From contig CAZGUW010000006.1 in assembly GCA_964528705.1 (NCBI GenBank), positions 1 to 47,859 on the forward strand: 47,859 bases of DNA. Reading direction: 5' to 3'. Below are positions 1-8,110 of this stretch, piece by piece; the first letter of the stretch is position 1; every line of letters begins with the position of its first letter. A model generated the notes under the pieces. It did not search any database, had not been told where the DNA came from, and saw only the letters and a list, made by a program, of their open reading frames with translations. Position numbers and translations under genes: made by a program. Origin of the DNA: SLRI01 sp964528705 (lineage in GTDB: Bacteria; Pseudomonadota; Alphaproteobacteria; Geminicoccales; Geminicoccaceae).

Positions 1-2
1 GA

Positions 3-548
3 GCCAGTGGCGGCGCAACCGACACCTGTGCCGGCGCCGGTCGAGGAGCCGGCATCGCCAGCGACGCCGACGGCTCCGCCAGAGCCAAGTGCACCGGCGC
101 TGCCGCGGCGCCGGAACGACCCGCGCCAGAAGCGGCTCCCGCCCCGGCCACGGCGACCAACCAGCCGGCAGCGCCCGCGCCGCCCGCGGCCGCGGCGCCG
201 GCCCGAACCACGAACGCGGCACCGGCCACGCCGGCTGCCTCGCCGACACCCCGCACGCAGGTGGCTGCGGCGCCGCCCCCATCGGGCGAGCTGACCTCGA
301 GCTTCCGCCTGCAGTTGCTGGCGGTGCGCGATCGGGCAGCCGCCGCGGCGGCTTGGTCGGACCTGCAGCGGCAGCATCCGGCGGTGCTCGGCGGCATGCG
401 GAGCCGGGGCGAGCAGGCCGATGTCGGCGGCAACACCTTCTTTCGCCTGCAGGCGGGCCCGTTCGATAGCCGCGAGGCAGCGGATCGGGCCTGCCGGTCG
501 CTGCAGCAGGGCGGCAGCGACTGCTTCATCGTCGGGCCGACTTCTTGA
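3..548 (+). CDS. SPOR domain-containing protein, 3' part (5' end outside window)
   Basis: The last ~80 residues (from about 291 to 548) have the pattern of a SPOR domain, which binds denuded peptidoglycan at the division septum: FRLQLLAVRDRAAA at the start, a central helix and FRLQAGPFDS followed by ADRACRSL. Before this lies a long Ala/Pro-rich linker, as is usual between the membrane anchor and SPOR domain. The anchor is upstream of the window. In the first ~110 bases the Pro/Ala-rich reading is better in frame 1 than in the frame of the SPOR domain, so a one-base frame change near 90-115 is possible. The stop at 546-548 overlaps the TTG start of nagZ, so the two are translationally coupled. 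The SPOR-nagZ order is common in Alphaproteobacteria. Confidence 0.8.
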   Translation, partial: ASGGATDTCAGAGRGAGIASDADGSARAKCTGAAAAPERPAPEAAPAPATATNQPAAPAPPAAAAPARTTNAAPATPAASPTPRTQVAAAPPPSGELTSSFRLQLLAVRDRAAAAAAWSDLQRQHPAVLGGMRSRGEQADVGGNTFFRLQAGPFDSREAADRACRSLQQGGSDCFIVGPTS

Positions 549-1585
549 GGGCGTCGGCGGGGACGCACGAGGTCAAGGCCGCCGTCGTCGGGATTGCCGG
601 AACCGCCCTCGAGCCGCATGAGCGGCAGCTGATTGTCGCAAATCCTCCCGCCGGCTTCATCCTCTTCAAGCGCAACTGCGAGAGCCGGGCGCAGCTGCTG
701 GCATTGACCAACGAACTGCGCGCGCTGTTCCCCGACCGCTGGGTGCCGATCCTGGTCGACCAGGAAGGTGGCCGGGTGCAGCGTCTTGGCCCCCCGCATT
801 GGCCGCAGCTCTGGCCGGCGCGCACGTTTGGCCGGCTGGCGGAGTGCGACCGGCCGGCCGGCGAGGCGGCCACGGCCCTGCAGGCCAAAACCATGGCGAC
901 GATCCTGCGCGAGGTCGGCATCGACGTCGTCTGCGCGCCGTGCCTCGATCTCCTGATGCCGGAGACGACCAGGGCGATCGGCGATCGGGCGTTCGCTGCC
1001 GACCCGGCGCTGGTTGCGGCGCTCGGGCGCATCACCGCCGACACGCTGCTGGCGGCCGGCGTCCTGCCGGTCATCAAGCACCTGCCCGGCCATGGCAGGG
1101 CGACTTGTGACAGCCATCTCGAGCTGCCGCGGGTCGAGGCGGACAGGGCGGTCCTCGACGCCACCGACTGGCAGGCTTTCCGGCCGCTGGCCGACCTGCC
1201 GCTCGGCATGACCGCGCACATCGTCTTTGCGGCGATCGACCCCGATCGCCCCGCGACCCAGTCGCCCCGGGTGATCGCCGAGGTGATCCGGGGTGCCATC
1301 GGCTTCAAGGGGCTGCTGCTGAGCGACGATCTCAGCATGCAGGCGCTTTCCGGGCGGATCGAGGATCGCGCCAGCGTCGCCTTGGCGGCCGGCTGCGATC
1401 TGGCGCTGCATTGCAATGGCGATGCGGCCGAGGTCGAAGCCGTGCTGCAGGTGGCACCGGACCTGGCGCCTGACACGATGGCGCGCCTGCAGGCCTTGCG
1501 GCCGGGACCTGCCGCGGGAGAGCCGCTCGACGAACTCGTGACGGCGCTCGCCGGGTTGCTCGACGCCGAGGTCGGCCGTGCCTGA
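545..1585 (+). CDS. nagZ: Beta-N-acetylhexosaminidase NagZ (GH3)
   Basis: A cytoplasmic glycoside hydrolase of family 3 that removes GlcNAc from 1,6-anhydro-muropeptides during cell-wall recycling. The 346-residue protein carries the NagZ signature KHLPGHG at residues 178-184, with the His of the general acid/base loop, an early DQEGGRV (about 72-78), and the nucleophile region LLSDDLSM with Asp at about 261. No signal peptide is seen, which fits the cytosolic enzyme. The start is TTG inside the stop of the SPOR gene (TTGA). I see no ATG nearby that would preserve the N-terminal strand. Its stop overlaps the GTG start of the site-2 protease. Family assignment is secure. Confidence 0.93.
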   Translation: MRASAGTHEVKAAVVGIAGTALEPHERQLIVANPPAGFILFKRNCESRAQLLALTNELRALFPDRWVPILVDQEGGRVQRLGPPHWPQLWPARTFGRLAECDRPAGEAATALQAKTMATILREVGIDVVCAPCLDLLMPETTRAIGDRAFAADPALVAALGRITADTLLAAGVLPVIKHLPGHGRATCDSHLELPRVEADRAVLDATDWQAFRPLADLPLGMTAHIVFAAIDPDRPATQSPRVIAEVIRGAIGFKGLLLSDDLSMQALSGRIEDRASVALAAGCDLALHCNGDAAEVEAVLQVAPDLAPDTMARLQALRPGPAAGEPLDELVTALAGLLDAEVGRA

Positions 1586-2267
1586 TCTCGTCGCGCTCGG
1601 CCATACGCTCTCGGTCTGGTTCCTGCCCGTGGTGATCGCGATCACCATGCACGAGGCGGCGCACGCCTGGGCTGCCGACAAGCTCGGCGATAACACGGCG
1701 AAGTCGCTGGGTCGGCTGAGCTTCAACCCGGTCCGGCATGTCGATCCCTTCGGCACGCTGATCCTGCCGGGCCTGCTGCTGCTTGTCGGTGCCCCCTTCC
1801 TCTTCGGCTGGGCCAAGCCCGTGCCGGTCGCCTTCCACCGGCTGCACAATCCCAAGCGGGACATGATCTGGGTGGCGCTGGCCGGACCCGGAATCAACAT
1901 CGCGATGGCTCTGGCGGTGGCGGTTGTGATGCACGCCTTCGTCGGGTCAGAGAGCGAGATCGGCCAGTGGATCTGGCAGAATCTCGATAACGCGCTCCTC
2001 ATCAATGTCGTGCTGGCATGCTTCAACATGCTGCCGCTGCTGCCGCTCGACGGCGGCCGGGTGCTGACCGGGCTCCTGCCGGTTCCGCTGGCCATCAAGT
2101 TCGCCCGGACCGAGCGCTACGGGCTCTTCATCCTGCTCGGCGTCATCTTCGTCCTGCCGCTCCTGGCCCGAGAGCTGGGCTTCGCCATCAACCCGCTGGC
2201 GGCGATCCTCTTCCCCATCGTGCAGGGCGTTCACTCGCTGGTCCTGCTGCTCACCGGATGGGGCTGA
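1578..2267 (+). CDS. Site-2 protease family (M50) membrane metalloprotease
   Basis: A 229-residue integral membrane zinc protease of the short S2P type with no PDZ domain. The zinc-binding HEAAH lies at residues 25-29 in the first hydrophobic segment. The second metal site is the Asp in LPLDGGRV (about 158). FGWAKPVPV (77-85) and NPKRDMIWVALAGPG (91-105) are typical of this small S2P group. Four to six hydrophobic segments are visible. The start is GTG at 1578, overlapping the end of nagZ by 8 bases. The substrate is unknown. Position between nagZ and scpA is conserved in this class of bacteria and does not by itself indicate a role in either process. Confidence 0.9.
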   Translation: MPDLVALGHTLSVWFLPVVIAITMHEAAHAWAADKLGDNTAKSLGRLSFNPVRHVDPFGTLILPGLLLLVGAPFLFGWAKPVPVAFHRLHNPKRDMIWVALAGPGINIAMALAVAVVMHAFVGSESEIGQWIWQNLDNALLINVVLACFNMLPLLPLDGGRVLTGLLPVPLAIKFARTERYGLFILLGVIFVLPLLARELGFAINPLAAILFPIVQGVHSLVLLLTGWG

Positions 2268-2998
2268 TGAGCGATCTCTCGACTGATCGTTTCGTCGTCG
2301 ACCTCGACGGTTTCGAGGGGCCGCTGGATCTCCTTCTCGAGCTCGCCCGCGCGCAGAAGGTCGATCTCTCGCGGATCTCGATCCTGGCGCTGGCCGACCA
2401 GTTCCTCGCCTATCTCGAGGAGGCGCGGGCGCGCGAGCTCTCGCTGGCGGCAGAGTACCTGGTGATGGCGGCCTGGCTCGCCTTCATGAAGTCGCAGCTG
2501 CTCCTGCCGAAGGAGGCGCGCGAGGACGAGGACGTCGACGCGATGGCCGAGGCGCTGGCTGCAAGGCTGCGCAAGCTCGATGCCATCCGCCGGGCCGTCG
2601 CCTGGCTCGAGCTTCGCCCCGAGCTCGACGTGGCGCGCTTTGCGCGTGGCGCGCCCGAAGCAGCCCCGGTCCGCCACGAGGATCACTGGCGCGCCGATCT
2701 GGCCGGGCTGATGGAGTCCTATGCCCGGGTGATGGCGCGGCGGCGCCAGCAGACCATCCGGCTGGTGCCGCGCAAGGCGATGAGCGTCGAGGCGGCGCTC
2801 GAGCGACTGTCGCGGCTCCTTACCGGCCGCGACTGGCAGGATCTCGCCGGCTTCCTGCCGCCCGGCCTCGCCGATGTCTTTCTCGGGCGCTCGGCCCTGG
2901 CGGCGTCGCTGGTCGCGAGCCTGGAGCTGGCCAAGCGCGGCACCATCGAGATCGACCAGCCCGCACCCTTCGGTCCCATCCGGATCCGGCGCAGATGA
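2267..2998 (+). CDS. scpA: Segregation and condensation protein A
   Basis: Kleisin subunit of the SMC-ScpA-ScpB complex that organises and segregates chromosomes. The 243-residue protein begins with the kleisin helix FEGPLDLLLELARAQKVDLSRI (about residues 13-34), has the AEYLVMAAWLAFMKSQLLLP segment, and ends with a small winged-helix region that contacts SMC. I chose ATG 2267, which overlaps the preceding stop as TGATG. An in-frame ATG at 2258 would add three residues. The stop overlaps the scpB start (ATGA), so the pair is translationally coupled. Confidence 0.92.
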   Translation: MSDLSTDRFVVDLDGFEGPLDLLLELARAQKVDLSRISILALADQFLAYLEEARARELSLAAEYLVMAAWLAFMKSQLLLPKEAREDEDVDAMAEALAARLRKLDAIRRAVAWLELRPELDVARFARGAPEAAPVRHEDHWRADLAGLMESYARVMARRRQQTIRLVPRKAMSVEAALERLSRLLTGRDWQDLAGFLPPGLADVFLGRSALAASLVASLELAKRGTIEIDQPAPFGPIRIRRR

Positions 2999-3621
2999 GC
3001 GACGAAGGCGAGGGTATCGACGCGAAGCTGGTCGTCGAGGCGCTGCTCTTCCAGAGCCGAGAGCCGCTCGACGAGGCGCTGCTGCAGGCGCATGTCAGGG
3101 ACGGCCGGCATGTGCTGGCCATTCTCGAGGAGCTCGCCGGTGACTATGCGGCGCGCGGCATCCGGCTCGAGCGCCATGGCCGGCAGTGGGCGTTCCGCAC
3201 GGCCGCGAGCGTGGCACCGCATCTGGAGCGCGTCGAGGCGCGCCGCCGTCGGCTGTCCAAGGCGGCGATGGAGACCCTTGCGATCATCGCCTACCAGCAG
3301 CCCGTCACCCGTGCCGAGATCGAGGCGGTGCGTGGCGTGCCGGTGGCACGCGGCACGCTCGACCAGCTCGTCGAGGCCGGCTGGGTCAGGCCCAAGGGGC
3401 GGCGCGAGGTGCCGGGCCGGCCGGTCACCTGGGTGACCACGCCGGGCTTCCTCGACCAGTTCCAGCTCGGCTCGCTCGACGACCTGCCGCGGCTGGACGA
3501 GCTGGAGGCCGCAGGCCTCTTCCGGGTAGCCGGAAGTGATGGCGCGACAGCGGATGATGCGCCCGCGGAGTCGGGTGTCGGGACCGATGGCGAGGCACCC
3601 CCCGGGGGTGCTGGGACCTGA
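2995..3621 (+). CDS. scpB: Segregation and condensation protein B
   Basis: Partner of ScpA in the SMC complex. The 208-residue protein has two winged-helix domains. The second contains the family hallmark ETLAIIAYQQPVTRAEIEAVRGV, followed by LDQLVEAGWV and a GRPVTWVTTPGFLDQF segment. The C-terminal ~40 residues (Asp/Gly/Pro-rich) look disordered, as in many alphaproteobacterial ScpB proteins. The start overlaps the scpA stop by 4 bases. After the stop comes a 97-bp gap before tatA, with a small hairpin at 3649-3666 (CTGCGG, six-base loop, CCGCAG) that could mark the operon boundary. It has no U-tract. Confidence 0.9.
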   Translation: MSDEGEGIDAKLVVEALLFQSREPLDEALLQAHVRDGRHVLAILEELAGDYAARGIRLERHGRQWAFRTAASVAPHLERVEARRRRLSKAAMETLAIIAYQQPVTRAEIEAVRGVPVARGTLDQLVEAGWVRPKGRREVPGRPVTWVTTPGFLDQFQLGSLDDLPRLDELEAAGLFRVAGSDGATADDAPAESGVGTDGEAPPGGAGT

Positions 3622-3718
3622 TTGCGCCGCCCCGGTTTTTTTGCCAGACTGCGGCAACATCCGCAGAACGTGCCAGTCCGGTTCCGGGAGTTGGGCTGCG
3701 GCATCAAGAGGGTTCCCC

Positions 3719-3946
3719 ATGAGTATCGGTATTTGGCAGGTTGTCCTGATCCTTGTGATCGTCCTCATCCTGTTCGGCGCGGGCAAGCTGCCGAAGGTGA
3801 TGGGCGACGTCGCATCGGGCGTGAAGAACTTCAAGAAGGGCATGAAGGACGACGACGAAGAGCAGACGCCGCGCGCGCTCAGCGAGGAGGCGACCAGCCC
3901 CGACATCAAGATGGACCGGGCGAAGGACGAGGCAGCCAAGAGCTAG
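3719..3946 (+). CDS. tatA: Sec-independent protein translocase TatA
   Basis: Small pore-forming subunit of the twin-arginine translocase. The 75-residue protein has an N-terminal transmembrane helix (about residues 4-21), the hinge FGAGKLPKVM and an amphipathic helix, then an acidic and lysine-rich tail. ATG 3719 gives the standard TatA N terminus MSIGIWQ. The reading frame stays open upstream, but that extension is not conserved-looking. TatB and tatC follow directly. At least one likely Tat substrate occurs in the window, the polyamine-type binding protein at 44249. Confidence 0.93.
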   Translation: MSIGIWQVVLILVIVLILFGAGKLPKVMGDVASGVKNFKKGMKDDDEEQTPRALSEEATSPDIKMDRAKDEAAKS

Positions 3947-3987
3947 GGTGCGGCTCCGAGCGGCACGATAGCGGCTGAAGGGCGCGC

Positions 3988-4434
3988 ATGTTCGATCTCG
4001 GCTGGTCGGAAATGGCCGTCATCATGCTGGTGGCGCTTATCGTCATCGGCCCGAAGGACCTGCCCAAGGTGGCCCGCACGATCGGCCGCTGGACGGGGCG
4101 GGCGCGGGCGCTGGCGCGTGATTTCCAGCGCTCGATCGACGACATGGCGCGCGAGGCCGAACTCGACGAGATCAAGAAGAGCATCGACCGGACCGGCAAG
4201 ATGGATCTCCGCAAGACCATCAGCGATGCCGTCGACCCGAAGGGCGAGCTCGAGGGCGCGTTCGACGTCGAGGGCAAGGCGAAGCGCAGCACAGCCGGCA
4301 AGGCGGCACCCGCCAAGCCGAAGATCGAGGCTCCGGCGGCGCCTGCCGCGGTCGCGGCCGGTGACACCGCGACGTCCGAGCCGGACAAGGATGCGGCAAC
4401 CCTCTCGGACGGGGCGACCACGCCCCGCTCCTAG
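3988..4434 (+). CDS. tatB: Sec-independent protein translocase TatB
   Basis: Receptor-complex subunit of the Tat system, 148 residues. It begins MFDLGWSEMAVIMLVALIVIG, the single membrane helix, followed by PKDLPKVARTIG and a long amphipathic helix (about residues 24-85). The C-terminal third is a low-complexity Ala/Pro/Lys tail. The conserved Glu in WSEM (about residue 8), known to matter for TatC contact, is present. It sits 41 bp after tatA and 24 bp before tatC. Confidence 0.92.
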   Translation: MFDLGWSEMAVIMLVALIVIGPKDLPKVARTIGRWTGRARALARDFQRSIDDMAREAELDEIKKSIDRTGKMDLRKTISDAVDPKGELEGAFDVEGKAKRSTAGKAAPAKPKIEAPAAPAAVAAGDTATSEPDKDAATLSDGATTPRS

Positions 4435-4458
4435 TGCCACGAACGGACCAACCCTGCC

Positions 4459-5247
4459 GTGATCAAGGACATCGACGACCGCGAAATGCCGCTGCTCGAC
4501 CATTTGCTCGAGCTGCGCAACCGCCTCATGTACAGCGCCGCAGCGATCCTGCTCGGCTTCGTCGTCTGCTACTTCTTCTCCGAGCAGATCTACGCCTTTC
4601 TCGTCCGCCCGCTCGCCGCCGTCTACGAGGGCCAGACCGGCCGGCGGATGATCTACACGAGCCTGACCGAGGCGTTCTTCACCTACCTCAAGGTCGCCTT
4701 CTTCGCCGGCGCCTTCATCACCTTCCCGTTCGTCGCCACCCAGCTCTATCTCTTCATCGCTCCCGGCCTGTACCGGAACGAGAAGCAGGCCTTCCTGCCG
4801 TTCCTCGTGGCCACCCCCGTCCTCTTCTTCCTCGGCGGGGCGATGGTCTACTACGTGATCTTCCCGCTGGCCTGGCGGTTCTTCGTCAGCTTCGAGACGG
4901 CCGGCGGGCCGGAATCGCTGCCGATCGAGCTCGAGGCGCGGGTCGGCGAGTACCTCGACCTCGTGATGAAGCTGATCTTCGCCTTCGGCCTCTGCTTCCA
5001 GCTGCCGGTGGCGCTGACGCTCATGGGGCGGGTCGGGCTCGTCACGTCCGATGGCCTCGCCCGCAACCGCAAATATGCCGTGGTCGGCGTCTTCGTCGTC
5101 GCCGCCCTGCTCACGCCGCCGGACATCATCAGCCAGATCGGGCTGGGGCTGCCGATCCTGGCGCTCTACGAGATCTCGATCCACCTCGTGCGCCTGGCTG
5201 AGAAGAAGCGGGACGAGGCCGAGGAAGCGGCCGACGACGAGGACTGA
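4459..5247 (+). CDS. tatC: Sec-independent protein translocase TatC
   Basis: Polytopic receptor that recognises twin-arginine signal peptides. The 262-residue protein has six predicted membrane helices. Recognisable elements are MPLLDHLLELRNRL at the N terminus (the Glu of the ELR motif helps bind the signal peptide), an FAYLKV-like FFTYLKVAFFAG segment, and the last two helices ending in a charged tail rich in Glu, Asp and Lys. The start is GTG at 4459, which gives MIKDIDDREMPLLDHL. The operon appears to end here, ahead of an oppositely oriented tRNA gene. Confidence 0.93.
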   Translation: MIKDIDDREMPLLDHLLELRNRLMYSAAAILLGFVVCYFFSEQIYAFLVRPLAAVYEGQTGRRMIYTSLTEAFFTYLKVAFFAGAFITFPFVATQLYLFIAPGLYRNEKQAFLPFLVATPVLFFLGGAMVYYVIFPLAWRFFVSFETAGGPESLPIELEARVGEYLDLVMKLIFAFGLCFQLPVALTLMGRVGLVTSDGLARNRKYAVVGVFVVAALLTPPDIISQIGLGLPILALYEISIHLVRLAEKKRDEAEEAADDED

Positions 5248-5263
5248 GGTAGGGGCGGAAGGT

Positions 5264-5277
5264 AGCGGAAGTCCGCT
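5264..5277 (+). terminator. Weak hairpin after tatC
   Basis: Five-bp stem AGCGG/CCGCT with a four-base loop, followed by CTAAAATTT. This is a weak candidate terminator for the tat operon. The stem is short and the T-run is poor. Confidence 0.25.
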
Positions 5278-5286
5278 CTAAAATTT

Positions 5287-5301
5287 CACCCGGGGAGGGT
5301 G
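5287..5301 (-). terminator. Candidate terminator of tRNA-Glu
   Basis: Read on the minus strand, CACCC-TCCCC-GGGTG forms a 5-bp GC stem directly after the encoded CCA of the tRNA and is followed by AAATTTTA. Its position and short T-run suit transcription termination or 3' processing of the tRNA transcript. Confidence 0.45.
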
Positions 5302-5302
5302 A

Positions 5303-5377
5303 TGGCGACCCCTACGGGAATCGAACCCGTGTTTTCAGCGTGAGAGGCTGACGTCCTGACCGCTAGACGAAGGGGTC
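5303..5377 (-). tRNA. tRNA-Glu (anticodon CTC), CCA encoded
   Basis: On the minus strand a complete cloverleaf can be folded. The acceptor stem is GACCCCT/AGGGGTC. The D arm contains TCTAGCGGTCAGGA. The anticodon stem TCAGC/GCTGA encloses the loop CTCTCAC, whose bases 34-36 are CTC. The T arm ACGGGTTCGATTCCCGT has the standard TTCGA-type loop. The discriminator is G and CCA is encoded (plus-strand TGG at 5303-5305). Anticodon CTC decodes GAG, the preferred Glu codon of this GC-rich genome. Confidence 0.95.
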
Positions 5378-5417
5378 GCGAGCGATGGCTGCTAGGTAGA
5401 AGCTCACGCGGTGCGGA

Positions 5418-6680
5418 TCAAGCCCCTTTCGGATGCCGCGTGAAGAACGCGGCGAGCTCGACCTCGGCCGTGTAGACGAACTGGTCCACGATCTCGAGCG
5501 CCGCGAGCCGATAACCGCCGGCCACGAGGGCGGCGGCATCGCGGGCGAAGCTTGCCGGCGCGCAGGAGACATAGACGATCCGGTCGACGCCCGACGTGGC
5601 CAGCTCGGGCATCTGCGCCTCGGCACCGGCGCGCGGCGGATCGAGGATGACGGCGTCGGAGCCCTCGAGCTCGCTCGCGGCGAGCGGTGCCTGGAAGAGG
5701 TTGCGACAGTTTGCCGTTATGCGTGGATGGCGGCAGGCGGCGACGAGCTCGGGCGCGGCGTCGAAGGCCCGGATGCCGACACCCCGCTCGGCCAGCGGCA
5801 GGCCGAGCGTGCCCACCCCGGCAAAGAGGTCGACGACGCGACGGGCATCTTCCAGATGGTGCACGACGAAGGCCTGCAGGCACGCCTCGCCTTCCGCCGT
5901 GGCCTGCAGGAAGGCCGCCGGCGGCAGGGAAACCGGCAGGCCGCCTATGGTGAGGAGGGTGGCCATGCGGGTGGCAACGGGCTCCGGCTCGGCGCCCTCG
6001 ACGGCAATCGCCAGGCGGACGAGGTTCTCGTTCTCGGCGAAAGCCGCCAGCGCCTCGCGATCGGCCAGGCCCGGCTCTGCCGCCAGATGCAGCAGGATCT
6101 CTGGTCCGGCATCGAGTGCGGTCAGCGTCGCCTCGCCGCCCTGCCGGGCACAGCCGAGGCGGCGCAGGAGTTGGCGGATAGGCGCGAAGAGTGCCACGAG
6201 GCCGGGCAGGGCGATCGGACAGGTCTCGATCGGCACGATGGTGCTGCCGTGACGCCGGCGAAAGCCGAGTCTTCCGCCCTTGTCGAAGCCGAGCCGAAGC
6301 CGGCGGCGGCTGCCGAGGGGGCTCCGGTGCACGGCGATCGGCGCCGGTGCCTCGATGTGCCGGGCGCGTAGCGCGCCCTCGACGTGTCGCCGCTTCAGTG
6401 CGGCATAGGCGTCGGGCGGGAGGTGCTGCAGCGTGCAGCCGCCGCAGCTCCCGAAGTGCTGGCACACGGGCGGTTCCCGCCCGGTGCTGGCGGTGAGGCA
6501 GGCCACAGGCTCGAGCCAGCCGCGGCGTGCGCTGCGGCGCACCTGCCAGCGTTCGCCCGGCAGCGCCCCCGGCACCAGCAGCCGTTCACCGTCGAGCACC
6601 ACCGTGCCATCGCCCTTGAATCCGAGCTCCTGAATGGCGATTTCAAAGGCGCGGGCGGATCGTTGCTGGCGTCGGCTCAA
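5418..6680 (-). CDS. Class I SAM-dependent RNA methyltransferase, TrmA/RlmCD-like
   Basis: A 420-residue RNA m5U methyltransferase of the RumA/TrmA family. The N-terminal part has a reduced TRAM-like strand region. Four Cys match the [4Fe-4S] ligands of the RlmD branch: C73, C79 and C82 in CQHFGSCGGC, and C154 in IETCPIAL. The SAM-binding motif is DLFAGVGTLGLPL (about 284-296), the catalytic loop is ILDPPRAGAEAQM, and the nucleophile C373 lies in VYVSCAPASF. Which RNA position it modifies cannot be told from sequence. The start is TTG at 6680, overlapping the stop of the small membrane protein as TTGA. The upstream open frame is a GC artefact. Confidence 0.87.
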   Translation of the reverse strand: MSRRQQRSARAFEIAIQELGFKGDGTVVLDGERLLVPGALPGERWQVRRSARRGWLEPVACLTASTGREPPVCQHFGSCGGCTLQHLPPDAYAALKRRHVEGALRARHIEAPAPIAVHRSPLGSRRRLRLGFDKGGRLGFRRRHGSTIVPIETCPIALPGLVALFAPIRQLLRRLGCARQGGEATLTALDAGPEILLHLAAEPGLADREALAAFAENENLVRLAIAVEGAEPEPVATRMATLLTIGGLPVSLPPAAFLQATAEGEACLQAFVVHHLEDARRVVDLFAGVGTLGLPLAERGVGIRAFDAAPELVAACRHPRITANCRNLFQAPLAASELEGSDAVILDPPRAGAEAQMPELATSGVDRIVYVSCAPASFARDAAALVAGGYRLAALEIVDQFVYTAEVELAAFFTRHPKGA

Positions 6681-6976
6681 GGACGTGCGGTCTCGACGAC
6701 GAAGCTGGCGCTCGACGCCGGGTCCTTTGGATCGAGACGCAGCAGCAGCAGGGCGTCCGCGTCGTCGCCGAGTAGCAGGAAGACGAAGTCGGCGGTGGCG
6801 CTCATCTCGATCACGCGAAATCCGGCAGGCAGGACGATGCTGCCGCTGTCGACCACCGACCGGTCGCTGCTGCCGCGCTGGACCATGAGCCAGACCAGGG
6901 CCACGACGCCGAGCACGATGATCACGCCCGCCACGATGTTGAAGAGCTTGATGATGCCGAGATACCGTTCCATCAC
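6677..6976 (-). CDS. Small single-helix membrane protein, DUF6476-like
   Basis: A 99-residue protein with one strong transmembrane helix (about residues 10-33: IIKLFNIVAGVIIVLGVVALVWLMV), followed by a compact C-terminal domain with SIVLPAGFRVIEMSAT and FVFLLLGDDADALLLLRLDP. The layout matches the small DUF6476 proteins found beside rluD in Alphaproteobacteria. I name that family from memory and with moderate certainty. It is divergent from rluD, with 32 bp between starts, and coupled to the downstream RNA methyltransferase by a TTGA overlap. Function unknown. Confidence 0.7.
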   Translation of the reverse strand: MMERYLGIIKLFNIVAGVIIVLGVVALVWLMVQRGSSDRSVVDSGSIVLPAGFRVIEMSATADFVFLLLGDDADALLLLRLDPKDPASSASFVVETARP

Positions 6977-7008
6977 CTGTCCGCCGCTGGCTGCGGTCCG
7001 CTTGTCGC

Positions 7009-7959
7009 ATGGCTGAGCCGGCGCTGGTCGAGATCACCGATGGCGAGGCCGGCCGCCGTGTCGACGCGGTGCTGGCCGAGCGGCTGGAGGATCTGTCGCG
7101 TTCCCGGTTGCAGGCACTGCTGCGGGATGGGCACCTGACCGTCGGCGACGCGGTGGTAACCGAGGGCAAGCGGCGGGTCAAACAGGGCGAGTGCTACCGG
7201 CTGGTGGTGCCGCCACCGGCGCCGTCGGATCTCGTCGCCGAGGATCGGCCGCTCGACGTGGTCTATGAGGACGACGATCTGCTCGTCGTCGACAAGCCGG
7301 CCGGGCTCGTCGTCCATCCCTCCGCCGGGCACGACCGCGGCACCCTGGTCCACGCACTGCTCGGGCACTGCGGCACGAGCCTATCGGGAATCGGCGGGGT
7401 CGAGCGGCCGGGGATCGTCCATCGGATCGACAAGGACGTGAGCGGCCTGCTCGTCGTCGCCAAGCACGACCGGGTGCACCAGGGCCTCGCCGGCCAGTTC
7501 ACGGTGCACAGCGTCGACCGGTTCTACGAGGCCGTGGTTCACGGTCTGCCGAGCCCGGCTACCGGCACGATCGACCAGCCGATCGGCCGCCATCCGGTCG
7601 ATCGCAAGCGCATGGCGATCGTGCGTGGCGGCAAGCGGGCGGTGACCCGTTTCCGGGTGCTGGAGGCGGGCGGGACGCTGGCTGCACGGCTGGAGCTGGC
7701 GCTCGAGACGGGCCGGACGCACCAGATCAGGGTTCATATCTCGAGCCTCGGTCATCCGCTGCTCGGCGACCGGCTCTACCGGTCGCGCCGCCGCCGGGAG
7801 CTGCCGGCACCCTTGCGCGAGGAGATCGAAGTCCTGGATCGCGTGGCGCTGCATGCCCGGGTGCTCGGATTCACGCATCCCCGGACGGGCGAGCGGATGC
7901 GCTTCGAATCGCCGCCGCCGGCCATATTTGATCGACTTCTTGCCCTCGCTCGGGCATAG
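7009..7959 (+). CDS. rluD: RluA-family 23S rRNA pseudouridine synthase, RluD-like
   Basis: Isomerises uridines to pseudouridine in large-subunit rRNA helix 69 if truly RluD. The 316-residue protein has an N-terminal S4 RNA-binding domain (about residues 15-65: RRVDAVLAERLEDLSRSRLQALLRDG). The catalytic domain carries the nucleophile D141 in HRIDKDVSGLLVVAK, VDKPAGLVVHP (about 94-104) and ETGRTHQIRVHISSLGHPLLGD near residue 240. The immediate downstream position of rpoH supports RluD rather than RluC. ATG 7009 gives MAEPALVEITDGEAGRR. Confidence 0.88.
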   Translation: MAEPALVEITDGEAGRRVDAVLAERLEDLSRSRLQALLRDGHLTVGDAVVTEGKRRVKQGECYRLVVPPPAPSDLVAEDRPLDVVYEDDDLLVVDKPAGLVVHPSAGHDRGTLVHALLGHCGTSLSGIGGVERPGIVHRIDKDVSGLLVVAKHDRVHQGLAGQFTVHSVDRFYEAVVHGLPSPATGTIDQPIGRHPVDRKRMAIVRGGKRAVTRFRVLEAGGTLAARLELALETGRTHQIRVHISSLGHPLLGDRLYRSRRRRELPAPLREEIEVLDRVALHARVLGFTHPRTGERMRFESPPPAIFDRLLALARA

Positions 7960-8110
7960 TTTTAGTGGTTGTGGCATTCGTACCGAGCTCACCGAATTTT
8001 CATGCAACGAATCAGTCGTGTCGATGTTAAGGGTTCGGATGATCGCGTGGCAGCCGGGAACCGATAGCCGGAACGTGATCCGGTGAGCTTGAACTAACGG
8101 AACGTCATCC

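Noticed and set aside
3639..3645. Run of seven T after scpB as an intrinsic terminator
   Set aside because: The only nearby GC hairpin is inside the scpB coding end and is about 25 bases upstream, too far for a U-tract terminator.
7960..8110. Heat-shock or sigma-E promoter before rpoH (CTTGAA and GGAAC motifs)
   Set aside because: CTTGAA lies right at the start codon, and the GGAAC motifs have no matching downstream box at the right distance.
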